64,000 bases of DNA from Bathymodiolus brooksi (GCA_963680875.1 OY804579.1:24103804-24167803), one strand, 5' to 3'. Numbered from the stretch's first letter, positions 12,690 through 23,861 are shown. Program-made: numbers and translations. The notes: generated from the letters alone by a model not told the origin.

Positions 12690-12952
12690 AGGAGCTGTCG
12701 TGCTCGTGCTCGTATGGTAGTTGGATTTATGACTACCTATGCAATCAGTGCCTATCACCATTAGCGTTGTAAGTTCGAATCCTGCTCAGGCGATGTGTAC
12801 TCGATACAACATTATGTGATCAAGTTTGTCAGTGACTTGCGACAGGTCGGTGGTTTTCTCTGGGTACTCCGGTTTCCTCCACCAATAAAACTGACTGCTA
12901 CGACATAACTGAAATATTGTTGAAAGTGGCGTTAAACACCATAAACCAACTA
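12690..12952 (+). mobile_element. SINE, copy B (plus strand)
   Basis: Nearly full length: a tRNA-like head (gtcgtgctcgtgctcgtatg, cctatgcaatcagtgcctat), a B-box-like gtaagttcgaatcctgctca, a body with acattatgtgatcaagttt and ggtcggtggttttctctggg, and the conserved tail gaaatattgttgaaagtggc then gttaaacacc. It aligns end to end with the copy at 48053-48306. Confidence 0.88.
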
Positions 12953-14408
12953 TTTTGAAAAAGATATATAATAAACATTAAAGCTTCGATTCCCCACTAG
13001 AAAATTTTCATTTCTTGGTAGCAGCAATATTGTTTTCTATACCGTGTGTATCCCAATTTGAGCGATATTCTAAAACATGTTTTGATTAAAAACAAATTTT
13101 TAATAAGAACCATCTTTGTTTGACAAATTACCATAACAAGGTAACGAGAAACTAAAATCATCCTTCAGAATTGTAAATTCTCCACCATTATGAATTGCTT
13201 ACTTGTAACAAATATAAATTGTCTGTTTGTCGATACGTTTTCAGTACAAACTTGTCAGTATCTGTTTCCTCAATTTTCTTTGAAAATAACTTCACAACGG
13301 ACACAATTACTTGTGCATGAGATACTAACCCTTCAACTGTGGCACCTCTTTTGTCTTAATAAAACGCTTAGAAGAATTAAAATGTAGTTTTTAACGATTG
13401 AGCTCTCAACGTTTCCTATATAGCTGTAAAAGTCTGTATTAAATCTAGTCGCCAACATACAACTATATGAAAGGGTAAGCACAATTGTGTAAATACAATA
13501 CTGCAGGTGATAATAACCACCCGTCTATTTCGGGGCTTCTTTTGTCTTACTATCCTTTAGAGTAAATATGAGATATAATCCATCAAATGGATGAATGCGC
13601 TAATTTCGTAATTAAAACAACCCGTACTGAACCTCTATATAACCGATCATTCCATTACGCAATGTACAAATAACTATTAATCCGTCACGATGAAATTAAC
13701 ATCATGTCATTTCAAAATAAAATTGCAGTGTCAATACATTGGTTTGAGAGTTGCAGACGATGGATTTATTAAATTTGTACACATATATTGCTTATGTTTT
13801 ATTATAAATAAGTTAAGACAAACTCTGAACGGCATGAAAATATATTCCCGGCGAATTACAGAAGCGTAAAATATCAGCCAATCATCTTTTGAGAACAACA
13901 AAACAACACGCTGATTATTAAATTGTTCTCACATCGGTTGGGAGATGTGAAAATGCACGAGGAATTAGAGAAATGCTTGTTAAATCATTGAGTTCTCCAT
14001 ATTTACTAATTTATAGCTGCAATGGGTTAATGCAAACACAGCTATAATGAATGGTAACTACACAATGGTGATAAATTGAAAAACAAAAAGTACCACACCT
14101 TGATGTATTTGTATAGAATGAAGAGTGGTCATGAATATTAGAACTCGTTGAAGATCAGATAACACATTAAACATATTGTTTTCTATGGCAATGGTATCGT
14201 GATTCACAATTATATGATGTACTGTGAGACAGTTCCAGATTGAAGTAACTAAATATATTTACATTGATTTTAGAGTAGGATTTGATAATACTTCAAAGAT
14301 GTCCCCAACAATAAATAATCCTACCTGAAACTACCTTATCTCTTCCAATGATGCACAAATTATATGAACAACATAAGATTGAAGACGCAAAATTAAATCG
14401 TCTTCTAC
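12953..14408. other. Intergenic, upstream of the first GPCR
   Basis: AT-rich. No coding exon, repeat array or transposon terminus was recognised. It should contain the promoter and any 5' untranslated exon of the GPCR gene, but no convincing core promoter could be picked by eye. Confidence 0.45.
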
Positions 14409-14760
14409 ATGCAAGTTGTTCATAAAAGGATGTCTGACGATTGTGAATATAAACCACTTCCTAGTTTTGCCTCTGAAAAATATCCCGGAGAACTAAAACA
14501 TTATCCTACATGGGAAACAGCTACAAAAATAACCATTGTAGCTATTGTAGACATTGTTGCTATTGTGGGAAATATATTAATTATAGTTATTGTTCTCCAT
14601 TCCAAGAAAATGAGAACAGCTACAAATTATAATATTATGAACCTGTCTTTCGCTGACCTGCTGGTTGCCTGTTTTCCAATATGGATTCACATAGTTGACG
14701 ATGTTACAGAAGGATGGGTAGTTGGTGAATATTTCTGTAAATTTAACCCCTTTATACAAA
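14409..14760 (+). CDS. GPCR exon 1 (N-terminus, TM1, TM2)
   Basis: Encodes residues 1-117 plus one base. It ends ATACAAA followed by the donor GTAAGTAT. The open frame continues into the intron to 15083 but loses receptor character immediately after the donor. Confidence 0.88.
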
Positions 14761-17700
14761 GTAAGTATATTTTTGTGGGATCTGATGTTTTACGAACCAT
14801 AGTATCCTTGTTTAGCTTTTGCTTTATTGTCGTTCTTTTGTATTCAAAATTATCCCTTTCACTCTTTCCTCTGCTTTTAATAGTTTATGAAATATATGAG
14901 AAAAATAATTTTGTATATTTTTTTTTATTTCTTTATTGTCTGTTCTACAAGTTAACATTACTCTTCTTCGTATGCCACTTTCATTTGATTATTATTAAGA
15001 GCACCTCTTCCAATGTTAAGTCAAGGGGAGCAAAGTTTGCCTTTAGATCAGTACTTAGTTTTTCTCCACTTGCTGAACAATAATTTATTGTTTGATAGGT
15101 TAACTTGTAAAATAGGATTTTCGTTTTTAATGTAAATATAATATGAGAGCACGAAGGTTAGAAATATGTTTTATCTCATCAAAAATTGTAAAATTCATCA
15201 TGAACAAAACACATGATATTCGTGTCGTTTTCCAATTATCGTATTTCCATTCTTTCATTTTTTGTATAATTATAATCTTATCATTTACAATGACTGTGGG
15301 CATTTTAATGTTACACTGTGGGCTAGGAATACGTAATACGAACACATTTTACACATTTAGATGCCCACAGTCATTGAAAATGATAAGATTATATTTATAC
15401 AAAAAATGTAAATTGGAACGAGACACGACTTTGTGTGGTGATAATTGGTTGTACGAAGAAGCTTCTTTGAAAAAATCAGGGTCGTCCTTGCTGAATTCAG
15501 CGAGAAAACAATGATGTCAATGTTTACGCAACATCAAAATCAAGTTTAAGTGTAAAAAAAGGATATTTCCGTTCAACAGATATGTTTTAAATTTTCCTGG
15601 CGTATAAAGGTATTATATCAGCGGTGTCTAATTTTTTGTCTTTATTAGCAATGTTTTTTACCACATATAAACATAAAAACTTACATTGAACCCTTCCGGT
15701 TTCGACAGTCGATGGTCGGAAACGGTAACGTGCCCACAAACTTTACGTAAACACGTCAGTTGCGCCGCACAGGTACCCATACTGTGGTTCTTTGTTTCAA
15801 AACATGGCTTTCGTTCAAAATCACTCCGATATAATATATCAATGCAACAGAAATAATGTTAATTTTTATATTGGATTATTTATTCATATCTGATATGATC
15901 ATATTTATTAAATATAACCTTGCATTACAGTTACAGCTATGTGTGCCAGTATATTTACACTAGTAGCCATTGCAGGTGACAGGTTTTTCGCAATCATGTT
16001 CCCTCTCAAACAACGGATTACTCAGAGAAGAGTTAGTCTGGTAATGGTAATTGTTTGGACGTGTGCTGCCGCAATTGGCATGCCAGCTTTGTTTTTCTAT
16101 AAATATACCGAAAGACAATGGAAGAATTTTTTGGAACGATTTTGCTCTGACGTTTGGCCCCAGACAAGGAATTCTGATAATGAGTGTGATAAAGGCTATT
16201 TATCAAAGAGTGCCTACTGGGTGTGTGTTTTAGTGGTTTTGAACTGGTTCCCCATGGTTATAATGCTTGTTGTGTACACAATTATACTAATGAGGTTAGG
16301 GAAGAAGAAAATTATTCCCAGTTCTGGTGCCCTGTCTACATCAGCTATACAACAGAGATCAAAGAAGAAGGTATAATAGAAGTATTGAAGATACTACTAC
16401 TATAACGAAACATTACACAATATCCAAAATCGGAATAACCCCCCCCCCCAAAAAGAAAAAAAAATAAGAAACAAAATACAAAACAAACGTTAGAAAAAAC
16501 GGAAGGAGCAATCGAGAATAGACAACACAGAGAAACAGGCAACATTGTACAGAAGAGAAGAACAAAAAAATAAGACACAGAAAACTAAAAAGATGAGCAA
16601 CACAGAGTCCACTCAGGTGCTCGCGAAGAGTAAGCAGTGCCTATTTCTTATACGACGCCCGCTGTGTTACTTATAAAAATCAAGTAAGAGTATTGTCATT
16701 GATACAGGAAAGAAAATAATCTACATAAAAAGGAAAAAGATCCAATGTCATTTTAGAAATGGATATTTCGTAGCAATCAACCAGTTCGTGATGACAAGCT
16801 CGAGTCATGAGCTCAACATAGGAGCAAGGCAGAGCATTGTTTGAGTAGCTCTTGTGTATATTGTTCACATTTCTTCTTGTGAGATTATTAAAAATAATCA
16901 CAAAAATAACGTCATTATACTAAAATTAAGATTAAAAAATGACAATTAATTAGCTATTACAAGTGTAAATAAAGTAGATAATCTTAGAATATTATGAAAA
17001 TCGTAGTTTCAAAAATATGTAAACAATGAAAAAATAATTATTTAATCTATACTTATTCTAAGAACAATGGTTCGAAATTTCGGACAACAGTCAGTTTGGT
17101 TTTCACTCATCATAGATTAATTATTAAATAACTACACCACACAAGACCATCTCACCATCTGTTTAGAGACCATCGACTCGAAAATAAAATTAATATATAC
17201 TTGAATATAAAACAATTATCAAATCCCTGATGGAAAAATAACATATCCATTGTTTATAAATAATTTCACATTGAAATAGGAATTTGTTTTTTCTAGGTTG
17301 TAATGATGTTGTTTGCCATATTGATAGCTTTTATTGTTTGTGCTGTACCATTCCAAGTCACAAAGCTGTTTGAATTGTTCCGGAAAGATCGGAGCGAATC
17401 GGTATGTATTTTATATATTAGACGTATTTATTAAAGTAATATGAAAGGCAAATATCGTGGAATATTTTGATTAAATATTTTCACTTAATATGTTACTTAA
17501 TTTTAACTAAAATCAATTGCATAACATTAAAAATCCGCTCAAAAGCAGATTTTAAGAGCAAATCGCAAAATATTTGACAGCAGATAATTCTGTCTTCCCG
17601 GACAGTAATGCAAATGATATGCGCGTGACCCAAGATTTGAACGCTTTCGGAGAGATTATCGCTCATGCGCACTGTTGAAATTTGAAAATTGAAATAAAAT

Positions 17701-20700
17701 ATATTCCGTGTGTACCACATTATTGCAAAAAAAAAAAAATTGGTTCACACGACATGAAACAGACAGATTCCTCAATAATCATTGTCAGGAATGTGTGCGT
17801 GCTTACCTCAGCATCCATGATTGTTTATCTTTTCTTCACGAGGTCATGATCGGCAATATTTATTCCATTGCATACCCTCAAAGACACGTATTTTAAAATG
17901 TGCTTGCAATGTTTGGTCCATAAGCGGTTAAGTGCAGTCTGTGAATTTGTTTATGCTGCAGAATATTGTGGATGGTTTATAACATCAAGACAACTTTTCG
18001 CAAAATGTACTTAACATTATTGTCCTTGAAAATTCGCACTGGTCTAATATGTTAGGTGTCGAGCAATATTCATAGAAGCTATTAACACGAACGTGGTTAC
18101 TAAATGAAATATCTAGAGATTCTTTCAATATTATAGTATTATTACGTGATGTTTTTCATATTGGCCTAGTTATAGGTCCGAGGCCTGTTATATTGGCCTG
18201 AGGCGCAGCCGAACGCCAATACAGCAGACCGAGGACCTATAGCTAGGCCAATATGAAAAACATCACGTAATGATACCTTTATTAATTAACCAGTTCAATA
18301 TCTCTCTGGATTTTTCCTTGCAATTGTCGGAATGTCTAGCGGATTCCGATCTAGATGTTATTGGACTGACTGGAATTGGGCCAATACGGAAAATATCGGT
18401 ATTGGACTGGTTTTTGCCGTATTGACCCAATGAAAGTTTTTATATTGCATTGACAGATTTGATCATATAAAGGCTAATAAATCAAAGTTAATTAATAGAT
18501 TATATTACTGCCAATGTAAGAGTTAAGTGCGAATGCGATGGATTGTAGTGGTTTCTATATCTATGACAGAATCCAATCAATATATACATTCTGTAATATA
18601 GGTGACGTATAATGACGATGGTCATGGCTTCTTTTTATAAATATTTTGTAACTTTCATTTCTCAGAGACAGTGCAATGATCTTCTAGTATATTGAAAGTA
18701 CATCTGAGAGTTTTTCGCCTTGAGTACAATGTGATTGAATAGAAATGAGGACATTCCGGATATAAAAAAGACAACAGATTAGACATTAGGAACTCCCATA
18801 AAGAAAGCTATAGAGATATAAATAAAAATGCTTGAAATTGATAGACATTTCCTGCTTTATAAACATCACCTGTCATGTACCATTATACCACCATGAATAA
18901 AGGATTTCTAATTTTCTTCTATTTGATCATAATTAATTACTTTTAACAGTAGTTAACCTATATATATATATTATGAAGGTACATCAGTCTAAATAAACTA
19001 TTGTTCCCCACCGAACAACCTAATTTTCCCCACAAGGGAGATATCCTATAAAACATTGGCCACAGGCGCCTGCGAAGAGGTAAACAGTTCCTGCCTCTTA
19101 TAAGACACCCGCCATATAGTCAATATGAGTTGGACACCACTATGCGCAAACAACCACAAAAAAATACATAAAAAAGACACGAGAAATTAATTATGGTTTC
19201 AAAAATGGATATGCAAAATTTGGTCTCGTGTAAATACAATTAATATTTCTTTTTAATGTATAATGTTTATTCACAAAATATCTATAAAGATGTTGTGACT
19301 AAAACTATTAAAGGGACAACACACAGTTTGTCACGTATATAGCTGGTCTGAACTTACCAAGTGTGTATTAGCAAATGTTTTCATGAAATGTTTGTCTTAC
19401 TTGGTTTTGTGGTTGAAAATAAATAAACTATGAATACGTTTTTTTAAGGTTTATATTCTTTATATTTGTCACTGCATGAAAAGGTGGTTACTATTTGGTC
19501 AATTTAAAAAGACGACACGATTTCATATGGTTGTTCAAGTAGAATAACAATGCAATGAAAACATACTACAATATCGACACAGTTCTTAACAATGCATTAG
19601 AAAAATGATAGAAACAGAAGCAAAATAGAAACCCTATCATACGTATATATATATATGATCGCTCACTTTTCTGGCTTGATACAGGCACTTACCAAAAAAA
19701 AGTGGCGGGGTTAAAACTAGGCTTATGGACGTAAAATTTCAGTGTTTATGTACTCCATCCCTATGTCATAGTGAAATGGGACACGGATATATTTATATTA
19801 GGCATTTCAGAGTATTAAAACAGTGAAAATGTAGAGTTAGAGTTATTGGTGTTTTCTTCAGTTGCAATAATTTGTAGAAAATATCATGACTACCAGACAT
19901 ATCAGGGGGGAAGCCTGGACAGGTATAATGAACTGTCCGGTGTAAGCCCGGTCTTGGGTAGGTGTACCAGATTTATCAGGGAGAAAGCCTGGACAGGTAT
20001 AATGAACTGTCTAGTGAAAGCCCGGTCTTAGGTAGGTGTACCAGACTTACCAGGGGGAAGCCTGGACAGGTATAATGAACTGTCTGGTGAAAGCCCGGTC
20101 TTGGGTAGGTGTACTAGACTTTTCAGGGGGGAAGCCTGGACAGGTATAATGAACTGTCTGGTGAAAGCCCGGTCTTGGGTAGGTATACTAGACTTTTCAG
20201 GGGGGAAGCCTGGACAGGTATAATGAACTGTCCGGTGTAAGCCCTGTCTTGGGTAGGTGTACTAGACTTTTCAGGGGGGAAACCTGGACAGGTATAATGA
20301 ACTGTCCGGTGTAAGCCCGGTCTTGGGTAGGTGTACTAGACTTTTCAGGGGGGAAGCCTGGACAGGTATAATGAACTGTCCAGTGAAAGCCCGGTCTTGG
20401 GTAGGTGTACCAGACATATCAGGGAGAAAGCCTGGACAGGTATAATGAACTGTCCGGTGTAAGCCCGGTCTTGGGTAGGTGTACCAGATTTATCAGGGAG
20501 AAAGCCTGGACAGGTATAATGAACTGTCTAGTGAAAGCCCGGTCTTAGGTAGGTGTACCAGACTTACCAGGGGGAAGCCTGGACAGGCATAATGAACTGT
20601 CTGGTGAAAGCCCGGTCTTGGGTAGGTGTACTAGACTTTTCAGGGGGGAAGCCTGGACAGGTATAATGAACTGTCTGGTGAAAGCCCGGTCTTGGGTAGG

Positions 20701-21674
20701 TATACTAGACTTTTCAGGGGGGAAGCCTGGACAGGTATAATGAACTGTCCGGTGTAAGCCCTGTCTTGGGTAGGTGTACTAGACTTTTCAGGGGGGAAAC
20801 CTGGACAGGTATAATGAACTGTCCGGTGTAAGCCCGGTCTTGGGTAGGTGTACTAGACTTTTCAGGGGGGAAGCCTGGACAGGTATAATGAACTGTCCAG
20901 TGAAAGCCCGGTCTTGGGTAGGTGTACTAGACTTTTCAGGGGGGAAGCCTGGACAGGTATAATGAACTGTCCGGTGTAAGCCCGGTCTTGGGTAGGTGTA
21001 CTAGACTTTTCAGGGGGGAAGCCTGGACAGGTATAATGAACTGTCCAGTGAAAGCCCGGTCTTGGGTAGGTATATGCATACCTTTACACTTGAGGTGGGA
21101 AACTGGACTCGAACCCACCATAGTGGTGTTAGTAGTGTGGGCAGAAATCGACGATTATTACCTCTCTGCCACAATGCCCCTTAATACTTATATACGATAA
21201 TGGGATAGAAATTAAGATGGGTATACATGTATGTTTTGCTGAAATAATTTTGCTTTGTTTTGACAGCTGCCAGATTGGTACAACCCTTTGTATTTCGTTG
21301 CTGTTATGCTGTTATATACAAACAGCGCATTGAATCCAATTATTTACAGTGGACTCAATGAGAACTTCAAGAATAGCTTCAAAAGTCTCTGCAAGACTGT
21401 ATTCAAAAAGACCCGTGAAGGAACCGGACGAGGGCGTAATAGTCACAAAACAGCTGTCCACGAAATGGCAAGTCACAGTCATATTTCAACAGTCCACGAA
21501 AAGGCCAGTCACAGTCATATGTCAACAGTCCACGATAAGATCAGTATCATGGAGTCTAGACAAGGATCCAAGACATCTGTAATTGAAGGGCTCGATGACG
21601 AACATTCAGATACGTTCCGGTATACGATAGCTCCTAACAATCATTTAAATACTTTCAGAAATTCTATTCCTTGA
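14409..21674 (+). CDS. Class A neuropeptide GPCR, NPFF/RFamide-receptor-like (4 exons)
   Basis: Predicted plasma-membrane seven-helix receptor of 434 residues, joined from 14409-14760, 15931-16370, 17297-17401 and 21267-21674 with consistent phases (1,0,0). Seen: TM1 with GN (residues 54-55), TM2 NLSFADLL (78-85), the TM3-top Cys 110, TM3 ending DRF (134-136) in place of DRY, an extracellular-loop-2 Cys in RFCSDVWP, TM5, TM6 with VCAVPFQ in place of the usual CWxP, and TM7 NPIIY (322-326) followed by NENF. The TLVAIAGDRF and SDVWP patterns resemble the NPFF/RFamide receptor group, which couples peptide binding to G proteins; the exact ligand cannot be told. The Ser/His-rich tail has two copies of a (M/K)ASHSHxSTVH motif. 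The first Met at 14409 is taken; Met8 (14430) is an alternative. Intron 3 holds a 74-bp array and a MITE. It is convergent with the Wnt gene. Confidence 0.88.
15226..15432. repeat. Long imperfect inverted repeat in GPCR intron 1
   Basis: About 15228-15304 (ttccaatt, ttttttgtataattataatc, ttatcatttacaatgactgt, gggca) is inverted at 15361-15420 (tgcccacagtcattgaaaat, gataagattatatttataca, aaaaatg). The similarity extends outward through cgtgtcgtttt / gagacacg. Arms are about 65-80 bp and the spacer about 55 bp. It is a foldback or MITE-like element, and the ORFs on either strand here are shadows of it. Confidence 0.75.
15931..16370 (+). CDS. GPCR exon 2 (TM3 to TM5)
   Basis: Acceptor tgcattacag precedes 15931. 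The first two bases complete codon 118. It encodes TM3 with DRF, TM4, the loop with Cys and TM5, and ends AAGAAGAAG before the donor GTATAATAG. Phase 0 at its end. Confidence 0.88.
16540..16910 (-). mobile_element. Retroelement 3' end with RT C-terminal remnant (antisense)
   Basis: On the minus strand, 16745-16830 reads SYVELMTRACHHELVDCYEI then SISKMTLDLFPFYVDYF. This is the C-terminal tail of the reverse transcriptase family also seen at 23.1, 56.4 and 62.8 kb. The shared 3' untranslated region follows (antisense gatgagcaacacagagtcca, ctcaggtgctcgcgaagagt, gcgtcgtataagaaatagg read on the coding strand). It is a truncated copy in GPCR intron 2. Confidence 0.75.
17297..17401 (+). CDS. GPCR exon 3 (TM6)
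   Basis: The acceptor is a T-rich tract ending ttttttctag before 17297. It encodes 35 codons covering TM6 (VVMMLFAILIAFIVCAVPFQ and following) and ends GAATCG before the donor GTATGTATT. Phase 0 on both sides. Confidence 0.85.
18138..18275. mobile_element. Foldback/MITE element in GPCR intron 3
   Basis: Terminal arms of about 40 bp: attacgtgatgtttttcata, ttggcctagttataggtc at the left and gacctatagctaggccaata, tgaaaaacatcacgtaatg at the right are near-perfect reverse complements. The interior is GC-richer (ggcctgaggcgcagccgaac). A related ccaatac/gtattgg motif lies at 18370-18425. It is non-coding. Confidence 0.8.
18995..19135 (-). mobile_element. Retroelement 3' UTR fragment (antisense)
   Basis: Contains gcgcctgcgaagaggtaaac, agttcctgcctcttataaga and cacccgcc. 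This is the antisense of the gggtgtcttataagaggcag-type segment shared by the retroelement 3' ends in the window. It lies in GPCR intron 3. Confidence 0.7.
19885..21075. repeat. 74-bp minisatellite, about 16 copies, in GPCR intron 3
   Basis: The unit contains agcctggacaggtataatga, actgtccggtgtaagcccgg, tcttgggtaggtgta. Spacing between successive ggtataatg motifs is 73-74 bp. Variants (agatttatcagggagaaagc, cttaccaggggg, gtatactag) recur in the same order 517 bp apart (19971 and 20488), showing a seven-unit block duplication. Open frames within it are not coding. Confidence 0.95.
21083..21182 (-). repeat. tRNA-like sequence, probable SINE head or tRNA relic
   Basis: On the minus strand it reads gggcattgtggcagagaggt and, further on, gggttcgagtccagtttccc: A-box-like and B-box-like elements about 55 bp apart. 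The cloverleaf stems do not pair convincingly and no CCA or anticodon could be assigned, so this is more likely a tRNA-derived repeat than a working tRNA gene. Confidence 0.5.
21267..21674 (+). CDS. GPCR exon 4 (TM7 and C-terminal tail)
   Basis: The acceptor tttgttttgacag precedes 21267. It encodes TM7 with NPIIY, helix 8 (NENFKNSF) and a tail rich in Ser, His and Thr, ending at TGA 21672-21674. Confidence 0.88.
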   Translation: MPDWYNPLYFVAVMLLYTNSALNPIIYSGLNENFKNSFKSLCKTVFKKTREGTGRGRNSHKTAVHEMASHSHISTVHEKASHSHMSTVHDKISIMESRQGSKTSVIEGLDDEHSDTFRYTIAPNNHLNTFRNSIP

Positions 21675-21957
21675 GTAAATTCTGCAAATTACACAGGACA
21701 CATAGGGATTACAACTACGTGCAATTGCTGTTGAAGGATGAATACAGGCTTAGATGTGGCATTTTGTTTAAAAGTTGTAAACAGAATGTATAAATGAATC
21801 AAACTATGGTGCGTGCTTAATCAGTTAATTTGTCGAATTGTATATAGTCCGTGATAATTCGTGTTCTGTTTTTAGTTTTGCTGACTCTGATTAGTGAACA
21901 CTGTTTCCCAATAGAGTACAAAAGGATTTTCTCATCTTGGTAAATGTATCTTTCCGA

Positions 21958-21963
21958 AATAAA
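21958..21963 (+). promoter_or_regulatory. Candidate polyadenylation signal of the GPCR gene
   Basis: AATAAA lies 284 bp after the stop codon, in otherwise non-repetitive 3' flank (21675-22150). Confidence 0.4.
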
Positions 21964-22149
21964 ATTGGAACCAATGTTGGACTGGCAATTTCACTACCGC
22001 CTACAAATTCGGAAGATATTAAATGCTAAAATATTAGACCATGGTAAATTACTTCAAGTTATATAAATTCTGATGTGAGATTAAAATCTTTCCAATGTGA
22101 ACATGTTTCGCGGTTTTACTATATCTAACCATCTATTTTATCTAACATT

Positions 22150-22900
22150 TATTTGGGTATTGGGTGTTGAGGGAACCCATGGCACGACCACCAGAGCTGC
22201 ATGTTGCGCTCCCAGGTGGTGGTTAGGAGGTGTCTTATCAATGGGAAGGGTTATCAGGTAATAATACAGGTAGTCTGGCAGTGGGCCATCGTGGATAACG
22301 TATTTGGCGAGTGCCACGCTCCCTGTACGCTAAAGCATCTTTTGTGAATTTCGAAAAAGAGTGGGAGTATTGTAGCCGTTACATAAACTAAAGTTTTCGT
22401 CTCTACCCAACTGTCTATATTTTTCTAGTGGCAGTCAAAAATTGCTGCACCGGTTGTTCCATTCCTCCCTCAGTTCGGTGTCAATGTTAGATATAAATGA
22501 ACTTTAAAGAAATCCGTCGCCATAGCTACATTATTATATCTGTCTATATAATTAGCGTTTATCACCACTAGGTGTTAATGGTTCGACTGTATTGGTGACG
22601 GTTCCCATGGCTCAACACACAGAGCTGCCCAACGCGTCAACAGGAGGCGGATAGGAAAGATGATATTTGCATGGCGTTGTCATGTCATAATAACGAAAGC
22701 CTCACCGTGGACCATAGTGTGTAGCGTTTTCGAATTGGTGGCCACGATCTTGGTATGTTGAAGACCTCTTGTATGTGTTGAAAAAGAGTAGGTGCATTGT
22801 GGCCGCAACAAAAAGCTGAAATTTTCCGTGCCAACACTACATTCTATTCAAGTGGCACTGAAAAACTATTGTCCCAATTTTCAAATCCATCCGTTATTGC
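22150..22900 (+). repeat. Two diverged tandem copies of a ~390-bp interspersed repeat
   Basis: Copy 1 (about 22165-22480) and copy 2 (about 22590-22890) share, in order, ttcccatggc-like, agagctgc, ggtggt/ggcgg, gtggaccat/gggccatcg, aaaaagagtgggagtattgt / aaaaagagtaggtgcattgt, agccg/ggccg, aagttttcgt / aaattttccg, and agtggcagtcaaaaattg / agtggcactgaaaaacta. No coding capacity is obvious. The family is not identified. Confidence 0.65.
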
Positions 22901-23084
22901 TGTAATGATCATGTGTTAGTTATGCAGTTTCTTCCCGGAACGACATTGGCTGTCTCTTTGTAATATTTAGTTTCCTCTAATAATGAAACCGACCACCATG
23001 TAATAACTGAAAACTTATTGAAAGTTTCGTTTTGACATAACACGAAATTGTTCATTTTGTATTCTTCTTTGTCCATTGAGACAC

Positions 23085-23460
23085 TAGTATTAAAAATAAT
23101 TCAATTAGAGGGAAGTCTAATTGAAGTCATAAATTTTCCAAATATGTGCAGCAATATACCAGCTTCTCCTGCATATGGTATTTACATCTCGCAATTGATT
23201 CGTTATGCAAGGGCCAGTAGCAATTATTCTGATTTCTTGAAACGTCATCTTTATCTGAGAAACAGGCTACTGGACCAGGGCTATAACAAGACTCGCCTTA
23301 TTCGATCTCTTAAAAAGTTTATATTCCGATACCAAGATCTTGTCGAATATATTCTGTCTCTGCAATGGTGAACGATGGATTTTCATAAAGTGAAAATGTA
23401 TAAAGATAAGGAAGTCAACAACAATGTCAAGGATATTTTTTGTCAATGTGTGACGTAAGA
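23085..23460 (+). pseudogene. Reverse transcriptase C-terminal fragment (retroelement copy)
   Basis: 23120-23370 reads INFPNMCSNIPASPAYGIYI then SQLIRYARASSNYSDFLKRH, LLDQGYNKTRLIRSLKKF and YQDLVE. This PAYGxYISQLIRYAR block is typical of a reverse transcriptase family abundant in bivalve genomes; whether it is Penelope-like or another non-LTR class cannot be decided from the C-terminus. The upstream palm domain is absent, so it is a 5'-truncated dead copy. It is the best in-window reference for the RT-derived arrays at 50-54 kb. Confidence 0.85.
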
Positions 23461-23639
23461 GTGTTTTTGACATTTACTTTCGTAGTTAAAATACTTCAGG
23501 GGACTCGTGGTTGTTGATGGAGATGGTTCACGATAGATGTTCCACCCTCCTCATTGGATTTAGTACTGCGTTGACTACTATTTTACCTATTTTGTTCCAG
23601 TATTGTTATAAATGCTGTTATAGTGACAGCCGGAACTTT

Positions 23640-23850
23640 TGAACAGTAATGAAAGCGGGAGGTTTGGCGCCGTAAAATCTGATTCAACCCATCATTTCTT
23701 TGGAAATGCCTGTACCAAGTCAGGGTCATTACGGTTTTCCCAGTTTTCCGGTTGTTGACTGATTTTGTCTGTTTATATACTTGTGAGTTTTGACTTTCCC
23801 TTTGGAAGATTGTTCGGAGTTCGGTAATTTTGTTATTACCCTTATTTAAG
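23640..23850 (+). repeat. Interspersed repeat, copy 2 (partner at 9047-9225)
   Basis: Opposite orientation to the 9-kb copy; shares aaaatctgattcaacccatc, aaatgcctgtaccaagtcag, gttgactgattttgtctgt and gttcggagttcggtaatttt. The minus-strand ORF over it is incidental. Confidence 0.75.
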
Positions 23851-23855
23851 TTTTT

Positions 23856-23861
23856 TTTATT
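23856..23861 (-). promoter_or_regulatory. Candidate polyadenylation signal of the Wnt gene
   Basis: AATAAA on the minus strand, 217 bp beyond the Wnt stop codon. It overlaps the end of an interspersed repeat, so the assignment is tentative. Confidence 0.3.

Noticed and set aside
14577..14759. Minus-strand ORF opposite GPCR exon 1
   Set aside because: Shadow of the receptor coding strand.
21083..21182. Functional tRNA gene on the minus strand
   Set aside because: Box-like motifs are present but the acceptor and anticodon stems do not pair well and no anticodon could be assigned; a tRNA-derived repeat is more likely.
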